Assembly: GCA_022616415.1 (NCBI GenBank)
Contig: JAKEEU010000359.1
Location: 1 to 64,000 of the forward strand
Direction: 5' to 3'
DNA length: 64,000 bases
From: Candidatus Zhuqueibacterota bacterium
GTDB taxonomy: Bacteria > Zhuqueibacterota > Zhuqueibacteria > Zhuqueibacterales > Zhuqueibacteraceae
Position 1 is the stretch's first letter. Each line of letters begins with the position of its first letter. Positions 7,689-15,375 of this stretch are shown here, in pieces. The notes below the pieces were generated by a model, which was given only the letters and a program-made list of their open reading frames with translations, was not told the DNA's origin and did no database searches. A program made the position numbers and the translations under genes.

Positions 7689-8099
7689 CTATCCCTCGAT
7701 CTCCACGATCAACTGAATCTCCCGCAATATCCCGGCCACGCGAAAGCACTCGTCGAACTCGCCGCTGAATGCAATCGCCTTTCCCCTATTATGAGCCTCG
7801 AAGGCGATTTTCTCGGCGCGTTGCGCGCTGCATTTGAGGGCTTTTTGCAATTGCAAAATCACCTCGTCAAAGGTGTGGATGTCGTCGTTGTAAAGAATCA
7901 CCTTCCACGGCTCGCCGATGCGCGTGCCGATATCATCGTCGATAAGAACGTCTTCGTCTTCGTAGGGCGAAACGGCTGCGCTGAGGACAGAGGGCAGAGG
8001 GCAGAGGGCAAAGGGTATAGCGCATAGCGCATCAAAAAAATTGCCCTCTGCCCTCCGCCCTCCGCCCTCCGCAATTGCCAGATTTGTGACTTTAAGCAT
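7689..8099 (-). CDS. clpS: ATP-dependent Clp protease adaptor ClpS, with repeat-encoded N-terminus
   Basis: Residues about 62-136 are a complete ClpS domain: PWKVILYNDDIHTFDEVILQ, then HNRGKAIAFSGEFDECF and a final strand. ClpS binds the N-domain of ClpA/ClpC and delivers N-degron substrates. The start ATG (8099-8097) overlaps the mutY stop, implying translational coupling. Residues about 10-45 are unusual: they are encoded by a 7-base-period repeat tract (7982-8072) and read as AEGGGRRAEGN and FALCPLPSVLS, unlike the acidic linker normally found ahead of ClpS. The domain is therefore intact but carries a low-complexity extension of about 35 residues. A downstream non-ATG start that skips the tract is possible, but none with a good binding site is visible. 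Confidence 0.9.
   Translation of the reverse strand: MLKVTNLAIAEGGGRRAEGNFFDALCAIPFALCPLPSVLSAAVSPYEDEDVLIDDDIGTRIGEPWKVILYNDDIHTFDEVILQLQKALKCSAQRAEKIAFEAHNRGKAIAFSGEFDECFRVAGILREIQLIVEIEG
7982..8072. repeat. Two inverted heptamer arrays inside clpS
   Basis: Three to four units of CAGAGGG (7988-8013) are followed by a short spacer with TATAGCGCATAGCGCATC and then by complementary units (CCCTCTG / CCCTCCG, 8043-8072). The arms could pair as one long hairpin of about 25 bases. The tract lies inside the clpS frame and encodes residues about 10-45 of that protein. Confidence 0.8.
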
Positions 8100-9252
8100 A
8101 TTCAGCTTCTAACAAACGATCGATAATTCTGCGGTTCGCATTGGGAAAAGCCAATGACTTCAGCTCGGTTGGCCGAACCCAACGCCAATTCTGGCAAGCC
8201 AGCGCTTGCGGCTCGCCGCTCCGATAGAGACAGTGATAAACGTGCAGCGTCACCCGCAAGTGCGTGTAAGCGTGTTCGACGGCCATGAAATAGTCGCCCA
8301 CCTCGATTTCAACGCCAAGCGCTTCGCGAATTTCGCGGCGCAGGGCTTGCTCGTGCGTTTCGCCGTTTTCGATTTTGCCGCCGGGAAATTCCCACAAACC
8401 GCCGAGCAAACCGGTGTTGGGGCGTTGGTCGATGAGCAGATTGCCCCGATGTTCCTCTTTTTCTTTTGCAGGAAAATCGGCGTTCCAAACCAGCCCGACG
8501 GCGATTTGGTGATGAGGCAATAAGCGCCGTGGCAGCTTGACCGGAAGCGTTGCCGGATCGTCAAGTTCCTGCCAAGCGCGGCAATATTTTGCTGCAACGC
8601 AAAGCCGGCACTTTGGTGATCGCGGCGTGCAAATGCGCGCGCCCAGTTCCATCAGCGCTTGATTCCAATCACGCGCTTGGCGGGAAGGCAAAATCTGTTG
8701 CGCTAAATCGCGCAAAAGCTTTTTGGCGCCGGCCGTTTGGGGCGGCGCTGCGATTTTGAACCAGCGGCACAGCACGCGCTCAACGTTGCCATCGACCACG
8801 GCGTGATCGCGGTTGAAGGCGATGCTCGCAACGGCCGCCGCGGTGTACGGCCCGATGCCGGGAATCGACAGCAGCTTTTCATAATCTCGCGGCAAGCGTC
8901 CGCGAAAATGCTCGACGAGATGTTGGGCGGCGCGGTGCAGATTGCGGGCGCGCGCGTAATATCCCATGCCTTCCCACGCCTTTAAAACCTCATCCAGCGG
9001 CGCCCGCGCCAGCGTGGCCAGATCGGGGAAGCGCTCCAAAAAACGCGCGTAATATTCCAACACTTTAACGGTTTGCGTTTGCTGGAGCATGACTTCCGAA
9101 ACCCAAATGCGATACGGATCGCGCGTCCGCCGCCACGGCAGATCGCGGCGCTCGGCGCGATACCACGCCAGCAGGCGCTTCTGCAAATTTCCGCGCCGGC
9201 GCGGCGGCATGGGCTTGATGAAATCACGGAGATTCTCCGCAGGCTGTGGCAT
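8092..9252 (-). CDS. mutY: A/G-specific adenine DNA glycosylase MutY
   Basis: MutY removes adenine mispaired with 8-oxoguanine. From the ATG at 9252 the protein has the catalytic Glu53 (WVSEVMLQQTQ), the helix-hairpin-helix LLSIPGIGPYTAAA with catalytic Asp154 in VVDGNVERVL, and a 4Fe-4S loop C208-x6-C215-x2-C218-x5-C224. A C-terminal Nudix-like domain recognises 8-oxoG. Its Nudix box (GGKIENGE ... REIREALGV, 291-313) is nearly complete, with one Glu replaced by Ala, so hydrolase activity is unlikely. The reading frame is open 45 codons further upstream, but that extension is low quality and crosses the greA promoter region, so I prefer 9252. It overlaps clpS by 8 bases. Confidence 0.95.
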   Translation of the reverse strand: MPQPAENLRDFIKPMPPRRRGNLQKRLLAWYRAERRDLPWRRTRDPYRIWVSEVMLQQTQTVKVLEYYARFLERFPDLATLARAPLDEVLKAWEGMGYYARARNLHRAAQHLVEHFRGRLPRDYEKLLSIPGIGPYTAAAVASIAFNRDHAVVDGNVERVLCRWFKIAAPPQTAGAKKLLRDLAQQILPSRQARDWNQALMELGARICTPRSPKCRLCVAAKYCRAWQELDDPATLPVKLPRRLLPHHQIAVGLVWNADFPAKEKEEHRGNLLIDQRPNTGLLGGLWEFPGGKIENGETHEQALRREIREALGVEIEVGDYFMAVEHAYTHLRVTLHVYHCLYRSGEPQALACQNWRWVRPTELKSLAFPNANRRIIDRLLEAEYA

Positions 9253-9337
9253 AAATGCAAATTTAGCACTTTCAGAGCAATTCGCCAAGAGAAATTTCTT
9301 TGAATTTTCAATGGGATCAAAAAAATAAAAATTGGAG

Positions 9338-9366
9338 TTGAAACGTGTCGGGAAATTTTGTATATT
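9338..9366 (+). promoter_or_regulatory. Sigma-70-type promoter for greA
   Basis: TTGAAA (9338-9343) and TATATT (9361-9366) are separated by exactly 17 bases. Transcription would start near 9373, giving a leader of about 110 bases before the greA ATG at 9484. The predicted leader contains the strong hairpin at 9407-9429. The promoter lies in the divergent region between mutY and greA. Confidence 0.65.
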
Positions 9367-9406
9367 ATCATATCTGGTTCGAAACAATCCGGGTCATTTA
9401 AAAAGA

Positions 9407-9429
9407 AACGCCCCATTGCTTGGGGCGTT
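9407..9429 (-). terminator. Hairpin between mutY and greA, terminator-like on the minus strand
   Basis: AACGCCCC and GGGGCGTT form a perfect 8-bp stem around a 7-base loop. On the minus strand the stem is followed by TCTTTTT, as in a Rho-independent terminator; this would stop leftward transcripts from the Rhs genes entering mutY. On the plus strand it lies inside the predicted greA leader and has no T-run, so there it may act as a leader structure. Confidence 0.5.
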
Positions 9430-9483
9430 ATACATTTATTGCCCATCAGGCATCGCGGGAGCCAAAAAGCACAGGAGTTTTGC

Positions 9484-9966
9484 ATGAAGCAGTACTATTT
9501 TACCGAAGCCGGCTACGAAAAATTGCGCAAAGAAATCGAGAGTGTCGAGCGATATATCAAAAACGATATTGCCAAAGAGATTGCCACGGCGCGCGAGCAC
9601 GGAGATTTGCGGGAAAATGCCGAATACGAATCGGCCAAGAACAAGCAGGCGAATTACATGGCCAAGCTCGGCCTATTGCAGGAGCGTTTTCAACATGCCC
9701 GGATCATTCGCAAGAGCGATTTGCCCGAGGGCATCGTCACGCTCGGGAAAGTAGTGACGATAAAAGAGACGGCCTCGGGGCACGAGGAGAAATACACCAT
9801 CCTCGGCGACGGCGAAACGGATATTGATAACGGCATCATCAGCTATCAATCGCCGCTGGCGCGCGCCTTGATGAATCACATGATCGGCGACGTGATCGAA
9901 GTCAAGCTCCCGCGCGGGACCAAAAAATATGAAATTCAGAAGATTGGATTTTATGAGGAGGTTTGA
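9484..9966 (+). CDS. greA: Transcription elongation factor GreA
   Basis: The 160-residue protein matches GreA over its whole length: an N-terminal coiled coil with the acidic tip AREHGDLRENAEYESAK (about residues 33-49), whose Asp and Glu enter the RNA polymerase secondary channel, and a C-terminal FKBP-like domain ending SPLARALMNHMIGDVIEVKL. GreA stimulates cleavage of backtracked RNA. The start at 9484 is favoured over an upstream in-frame ATG (9358) because AGGAG lies 5 bases before it, the protein then has the canonical length, and the upstream part would cross the -10 element and the leader hairpin. Its stop is followed at once by a heptamer repeat tract (9968-10005) and the convergent end of an Rhs gene. 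Confidence 0.97.
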   Translation: MKQYYFTEAGYEKLRKEIESVERYIKNDIAKEIATAREHGDLRENAEYESAKNKQANYMAKLGLLQERFQHARIIRKSDLPEGIVTLGKVVTIKETASGHEEKYTILGDGETDIDNGIISYQSPLARALMNHMIGDVIEVKLPRGTKKYEIQKIGFYEEV

Positions 9967-10931
9967 GTACGGCGTAAAACAGTAAAACGTAAGGCGTAAA
10001 GTGAAAATTGATTTATCTGTCCCACAAGGCGGGAGCGGTTGCGTAAACGTCTTCCACCAGTCTCGCAAGCGTGACCATTGGCATCGTATTCGGCAATCGG
10101 CACCTCGCCGCTGTAAATATAATACGTCCGTTGTTGCTCGCCAAATGAAGAAACCGTCAAATTGTCGAATTTGGGATTCACCCCCATCGAGTAAAAAGCC
10201 ACGTAGCCGGTGGTGTACGGCGTTGATGACTCCGGATAATCAATAAAGAGTGCACCGTCCACATAGACTTTAATGCGGTCGGCCAACACCTCAATTTTGA
10301 CATGTCGCCAAACCGATAAATCTTTGCCGGTCTGAATGTACGTTAAATCGCCCTGATCACTACGATAAAGGTGAACCCGGCCATCTTGCCGGTAATAAAC
10401 CATATACCCGGAATATGTCGGAAAAGCCGGGTCGTATATATACCAATCACTTGGCGTGGTGCGTCGAAACGCAAAGGCGGCCCAATGCGCTGTGGTTTGA
10501 TAGGCGGTGATCTTGACATCAAATTCCGCAGTGAAATTGGCAAAGCGGAAATCGGGGTTGGAGGCCAACGTTGAAGCAAAGGTCGTGGCATTCAACGTTC
10601 CGCCGCTGGCGTTCCAATTCGCCGTGTTGTCGCGATACCAGTTGGTGGGTTTGCCGTCGGTGAGGTTCTGGTCGTTGAAGTCTTCCAAGTAATATCCCGG
10701 CGTCGTGGCGCCGGTAGTGCCGTTCACTTCGCCAATGTCAATGCCATTGATGCGGAGCTCGTCGGCATAGAAGACAAAAGTGGCCGCGCCGGTGGTGATA
10801 TCAGGATGATCATTCGTATGAAAAACCACTTCCGTAATGGTTTTGCCGACAAATGCATTCAAAGATACAACGCGCGTGTACCACTGGCCGACAAAGCGCG
10901 AGTTGAGATCCGTGCTCCATTTGTTGCTCAC
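9951..10931 (-). pseudogene. Rhs-type protein, C-terminal fragment after an in-frame stop
   Basis: This ORF continues the DNRLRE-Rhs gene in the same frame after a TAG at 10938-10940. The residues across the stop read smoothly (FTWNTDYDD, stop, NGVSNKWSTDLNSRFVGQWY). It carries a carbohydrate-binding-like or LamG-like jelly roll (FADFDVKI-type strand ANFTAEFDVKITAYQ, GRVHLYRSDQ, HVKIEVLADRIKVYVDG) and then the Rhs signature YYIYSGEVPIAEYDANG. In intact Rhs proteins this is followed by the HTDHLGS core and a variable tip. Here the sequence after YDANG degenerates and ends inside heptamer-repeat DNA (LYALRFTVLRR), overlapping the end of greA on the other strand. The core and tip are therefore missing. 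Confidence 0.7.
9968..10005. repeat. Heptamer-period repeat tract downstream of greA
   Basis: The tract reads in 7-base steps such as TAAAACG, TAAGGCG, TAAAGTG. The same family, in the opposite orientation, occurs at 18813-18848. It lies between the greA stop and the decayed end of the Rhs gene and is translated in the latter. Confidence 0.5.
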
Positions 10932-10937
10932 GCCGTT

Positions 10938-13388
10938 CTAATCATCATAATCGGTGTTCCAGGTAAATGTGCCGTCGCTGAACATGAGCTGAATGCTGGC
11001 GCGCATGTCGCTGGCTTGTTTCGCCCGAATGCTATAGGCCAGAAAAGATGACGGCGTCACGGGGATCGACAGCCCGGTGGCGATTTTGATCGCGCCATCA
11101 GTGCGATGGTTGCCGGCCACCGGATTGATGGTGACTTCCAGGCGGTACATCGTAGAACCCGATAACGGCGCAGCGGTTTCGATAGGCCCGGTAACGTCCA
11201 GGCGCCATTCATCGACATTTCCCCAAGTCGCTGCGCCGCGGCGGCGCAAGCCCTCGGTCTTCTTCACCCGCCAGTTGCCGGCATTGTAATCGTAATACTC
11301 CGACACCGGTCCGATCACGGTTTCAATCTGCCGGCGGTGATCGTAGGTCATGGTCTTGTTGCCGTAGGAAATCACATTGCCCAAATTGTCATACGTAAAA
11401 CCCGTGCCGCTAAAGTTGAACAGGCGATTATTGAGTTTGTTATTGCCGTTGTTCGGATCATTATAGCTGTAGGAATAGAGCATACCGTTAACGAACTTTT
11501 TGGTGAGGTTGCCGTTGCGGTCGTAGCGAAAGCCCAGGTCGTTGTAAGCGGAGCTGTTGGCCGAATCCAGGCGGCTGATGCTGTCGTAGGTGTAAGTCGA
11601 AACCTCGGAGCCGAGCGGGCTGGTGGTTTTAATGCGTTTGATGTTGCCAACGGCATCGTATTGGGTGAGCTCTTCTTTGAAAACCGTCACGGTGCCGCCG
11701 GCGGCCGAGGTTGAATAGTCAATCTTTTTCACCAAGCCGGAATCATTGTAAGTGTACGATCCGGAAATGACATCGCTGCCGAGCTGCACGCTCGCCAGGC
11801 TGCCGTCGCCGTTGTAAGTGTAACGGGCAACTTCGCTATATTGGTATTTGATGATGAGCTGGGGCGCGAGACTGGGTGGGCTCGACTCGCGGCTTGGAAA
11901 TATGTATTCCTGCCCATCCGGAAAGGCAACCTCATTGACCGCCCATAACAGAATACCATAATTTGAAGCGGAATTGGCGATCCATTTTTTGGCCAATGCG
12001 GTCAGATTGAATGGCACCCAAGTGCTGAGTGTGGTTGGCAATTCTCGCGTGTCCACCGGCACGGCGCGGGCATCTTGGCCGTTCAAGCCGACCCCGGCCT
12101 CGGTCCAATTCACGCCGTTTTGCGCTTGGAACCAGTTGACCTGCCCTTCATTCCAGCTCTTGAGCAGCTCGTGGACCTGGACAGGACGTTTGTATATCGT
12201 GCTGGTATTGCCGCCATAAAAACTCATCTGAGACAAATAGAGATGGCAAGTTGCGTCCACGATGCGAGCGGTATCCGGCAGACTGATTCCGCTCAAATCG
12301 AATTTTAGCAAAGTACGGTATGATGACCAAACCGATCCGATTTGGCCGCCGCCAATGCTCAATTGCGAACTATTGCCATTGAAGTCGCCTCCCTGATAGC
12401 GGATGCTGGCATCCTGACTCGGAGAAGTTATTTCCCATTGCGGATCGATGATGATGGGCCGCGGCGGCTGGCGCATGAGCCAGCTATAGGTGATGCCGGC
12501 CATCATAATCAAGTCCGGTCCGGACGGAAAAAAGCTGCGCAACACCTGTTCCGGCTCAGCCGGAGGCTGGCCCGAGCCATAAAAGGCAAAATCTTCGGGC
12601 ATATAAAAAAGCGCCCGGCCGTTTGGGGTTTTAAAATCGATGCGGCTTTTGCCCTCGTACTGAATAATGGGGAAACGGCCGGGCATGCGGCCGTGCGAAA
12701 TTTTGACGCCTTCCGCAAAGGCGAATAAGGTTGTATCCAAAATCACTTTGGCGAGAAAAACCAGGTGCGCGCGGTCATCCTTCATGCCGTAACGCTGCGG
12801 ATCGGGCAGACTGTCACGAAAGGATTGGCGCAGGCGGATTTCTTCTTTGAGGCGACCGGCGTCATACACGTATTGAATATCAACCCCGGGAAAGACATCG
12901 AGGAAAGTCAATAGATTTTCCGTGACGATCGGATTCTCCAGGCGAGCGCTATCCAGCAGCGCGACGCGCCGGGCAATGGGATCAAAATAACCCATGGCCA
13001 CGGGTGTAAGCTCGAAAAACTGTCCGCCGTTGATTTCAAAACGGATCGCGGCGCGTGCCGGGCCGGTTTTGCGGATGGAGCAGCGATAAAGGCCTTCGCT
13101 CCCGGCAAAATCGGTAGCGCTGCCGTTGATCGGCGCAAAATGGGGAGCAAGCTCGCGAAACTCGCCTTCCAGGGTGCGATAATGCCAGGGGGCGGCGCGC
13201 ACCACTTTGTAAAAATAGCCGTCGTCGCCGGCGTAGGTTTTGGAATGCTCGTCGCGCAGCTCGACGATTTCCCGGCGGGAATCGAAGCGGTGCGGATCGC
13301 TATCATCATCGACAAGCGCTTTTTCCTGGGCCGAGGCGAAGGCGCCGAGCCAAAGGAAAATCGCCAGACATGAAAAAGTTTTGCTCAT
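10938..13388 (-). CDS. Secreted DNRLRE-domain / Rhs YD-repeat protein (N-terminal part, interrupted by TAG)
   Basis: The start at 13388 gives a clear signal peptide (MSKTFSCLAIFLWLGAFASA); the 24 codons in front of it are discarded, and AGGGATGG precedes the chosen ATG. Residues about 30-330 are a secreted beta-rich region with no family I can name. A DNRLRE domain follows (about 335-520: YRTLLKFDLSGISLP ... VQVHELLKSWNEGQVNW ... YGILLW). YD repeats then run to about 720 (ARYTYNGDGSLASV, YDAVGNIKRI, FRYDRNGNLTKKF, FTYDNLGNVISYG). It stops at an in-frame TAG at 10938-10940, after which homology continues in the same frame. Such proteins are large secreted or surface-bound polymorphic toxins or adhesins. 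Product: probably truncated or a pseudogene. Confidence 0.8.
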   Translation of the reverse strand: MSKTFSCLAIFLWLGAFASAQEKALVDDDSDPHRFDSRREIVELRDEHSKTYAGDDGYFYKVVRAAPWHYRTLEGEFRELAPHFAPINGSATDFAGSEGLYRCSIRKTGPARAAIRFEINGGQFFELTPVAMGYFDPIARRVALLDSARLENPIVTENLLTFLDVFPGVDIQYVYDAGRLKEEIRLRQSFRDSLPDPQRYGMKDDRAHLVFLAKVILDTTLFAFAEGVKISHGRMPGRFPIIQYEGKSRIDFKTPNGRALFYMPEDFAFYGSGQPPAEPEQVLRSFFPSGPDLIMMAGITYSWLMRQPPRPIIIDPQWEITSPSQDASIRYQGGDFNGNSSQLSIGGGQIGSVWSSYRTLLKFDLSGISLPDTARIVDATCHLYLSQMSFYGGNTSTIYKRPVQVHELLKSWNEGQVNWFQAQNGVNWTEAGVGLNGQDARAVPVDTRELPTTLSTWVPFNLTALAKKWIANSASNYGILLWAVNEVAFPDGQEYIFPSRESSPPSLAPQLIIKYQYSEVARYTYNGDGSLASVQLGSDVISGSYTYNDSGLVKKIDYSTSAAGGTVTVFKEELTQYDAVGNIKRIKTTSPLGSEVSTYTYDSISRLDSANSSAYNDLGFRYDRNGNLTKKFVNGMLYSYSYNDPNNGNNKLNNRLFNFSGTGFTYDNLGNVISYGNKTMTYDHRRQIETVIGPVSEYYDYNAGNWRVKKTEGLRRRGAATWGNVDEWRLDVTGPIETAAPLSGSTMYRLEVTINPVAGNHRTDGAIKIATGLSIPVTPSSFLAYSIRAKQASDMRASIQLMFSDGTFTWNTDYDD

Positions 13389-13580
13389 TTTCCATCCCTT
13401 TGGTTTTGCCGAAATCGTATACTGTTCAGCGATGACTCCACGAAGGAGGTCGTTTGACAAGCATTTTTATCATGCCATTCCGGAGGAATCCTTTTGCAAA
13501 CCAGCACAGTGCGCAATTGGAAAAGGATGCTTCCAGCACAGCATTTTTCTTTGCTTTTGCAAACATCAAAAGCGGCGCAA

Positions 13581-13624
13581 CCCTTCTCTCCATCTCCCAC
13601 TCACCCTCTCACCCCTTCGCCCGC
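13581..13624. repeat. Heptamer-period repeat tract between the two Rhs genes
   Basis: A C/T-rich tract in 7-base steps (CTCCATC, TCCCACT, CACCCTC, TCACCCC) lies a few bases beyond the stop codon of the upstream Rhs fragment and precedes the signal-peptide start of the next Rhs gene. Confidence 0.45.
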
Positions 13625-13632
13625 TTCCAATT

Positions 13633-15375
13633 TCAGTTCTGCCTTCGCACCGTCGTCACCTGCCCCATCTCATCCATGCCATACGTAATAACCCGGCCGG
13701 AAGGGTAGGTTATCATCGTCGGATTGCCCAATAGATCGTATTGATAAGAGACCGTGCGCGTGATGCCGTCGATGGCATGTTGCACGGCGGTGACGTTGCC
13801 AAATTCGTCATAGCGGTAGAGGTAAGTGATTTCCGGCGCGGTATCGTTGTCGGAATTGATTTCTTCCTTGGCCAATCGACCGTAGTCAAAGCTGACCGTG
13901 CCGCCGCCAAAGTAGTTCCAGTTGTAATAACGACGGATTTTCCAGCGCACCTCCACCGAATCGCCCGTCGTTGGCCAAACCGTGCTATCGGCAAAGGATT
14001 GTGTAAACCGGCTGCTATTTATGCAAACGCCTTCCTCGGTAATGCGATTGAAAGCATCATAAAGATAATAGGTAAATTCGCCCCAGCCGGATTGCTTGCT
14101 ATTCCGCGTGAAACGGAGATTGCCGGCTTTGTCATATTTAAAATTTTGGTTGCCGCTCTCGTCGACCAGCTTTTGTGAGGTGAGCTGGCCAAGAGAGTTA
14201 TAAGTGAAGGTGGATTTGTTAAAATTGGGTTGGACATCCGTTGCATTGGGATATTCGCCGCTGTGATATTCCGGACTGCGCGACTCGATCTGGCGACCGA
14301 GAATATCGTAAAAGAAACGGCTGAACAAATCGTTGTTGCTGCCGGCAAGAATCGTCCAGTTCGCCACTTGATTGCCAAGCATGTCGGTGTAAGAGTACGT
14401 GACGGTGCCGGCCTCATCGGTTACTTTGGTGCGGAACAGCGTGTTGGCGCCATATCCGGGGACTTCGCTGGCGCTGTTGGCACCGTAAATGTATTCCCGA
14501 TAACGGCTTTTATCATTGGGTTTGTTAATAAGTTGAGCAGGATAATCTCTCTTCACGCGCTGCAGCGGCGTATCGTCATATTCGGTTTCCTGCACGAAGA
14601 TGTTGGTGTTGGTTTGCAGCGGCACCCAATCGAAAAAAGCCCAGGTATTGATTTTGGGATACTGGAACGTGTAGGTTTTGCTCGCAGCGCCGGCGGCATT
14701 ATACTCCGTGCCGGAAACGGAGATCGTGGCGCCCAGATGGGACTGAGTTTGAATTGGACGGCCCAAGCCATCTGAATACGTGATGGTGGAGCGGGATTTG
14801 CCCCGGTAGAAATTGGCCAGATAGTAAGGCTCGTTCGGTGTATTCGCCCACGAGCGTACTGAGGGTTGCCAGTTAGCAGGAAAACCCCCAAGCGAAAGGG
14901 AATCAGCCAAGTCAATCCCTCTGCCGCGAGGATAGACCCAGGCCCGGCAGCGCGTTTGATTTCCTGTGGTATATTTTTGGATCAGCACTGTATACCATTG
15001 GTTGATCGGAGCGCTCAGCTTGAAGCTGGCATACCAAGTCTGATTGAGGCCGTAGTGCACATGAAATTTGTGAGTATCCGCATAATACTTTATCGTGAAA
15101 CGATATTGGGGGCTGCTGACCGGGTCTTGCAGCACGAGAATGGGGGGTTGCGAGGTGCCGCCAGGCATTTTGAAATCCACCCGGACAAACGCATCTTCGG
15201 AGGACATGAGGGTTTTGCTCTTAATGCCGGGATTGATACCACTGGCATTGGAAATGATCGTCACGACCGCATCGCCATCCAATAGGTTGCCAAAAGTTGC
15301 CGGCGAGTTGACGTTTATTTGATCCCAATTTGTCGCATCCATAAACGTATCGTGCCCGGATTTTTCAAAAAACAC
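13633..15375 (-). pseudogene. Rhs YD-repeat protein, third fragment of the 18578-13633 gene
   Basis: It begins in a different frame from the preceding fragment. Removing one T from the six-T run at about 15365-15370 joins them as DNVRVFEKSGHDTFMDATNW. The first 200 residues form a second LamG-like jelly roll (AFVRVDFKMPGG ... QWYTVLIQKYTT). A GLGRPIQTQSHLGAT segment then opens the YD-repeat wall (VTYSYTDMLGNQVANW, FTYNSLGQLTSQKL, FKYDKAGNLRFTRN, YQYDLLGNPTMITY, GRVITYGMDEMGQVT). It stops at 13633 right after DEMGQVTTVRRQN, before any conserved Rhs core, next to a heptamer tract. No toxin tip is present. It would be translated only if the frameshift is a sequence error or is bypassed. Confidence 0.65.

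Noticed and set aside
10938-10940. Recoding of TAG as an amino acid
   Set aside because: No other evidence of TAG readthrough in the window; 2913-4013 ends in TAG next to an independent gene end.
15360-15375. Programmed frameshift at the T6 run in the Rhs gene
   Set aside because: The change needed is a +1 skip without the usual stimulatory features, and a second unrelated break exists in the same gene; decay or sequence error is simpler.
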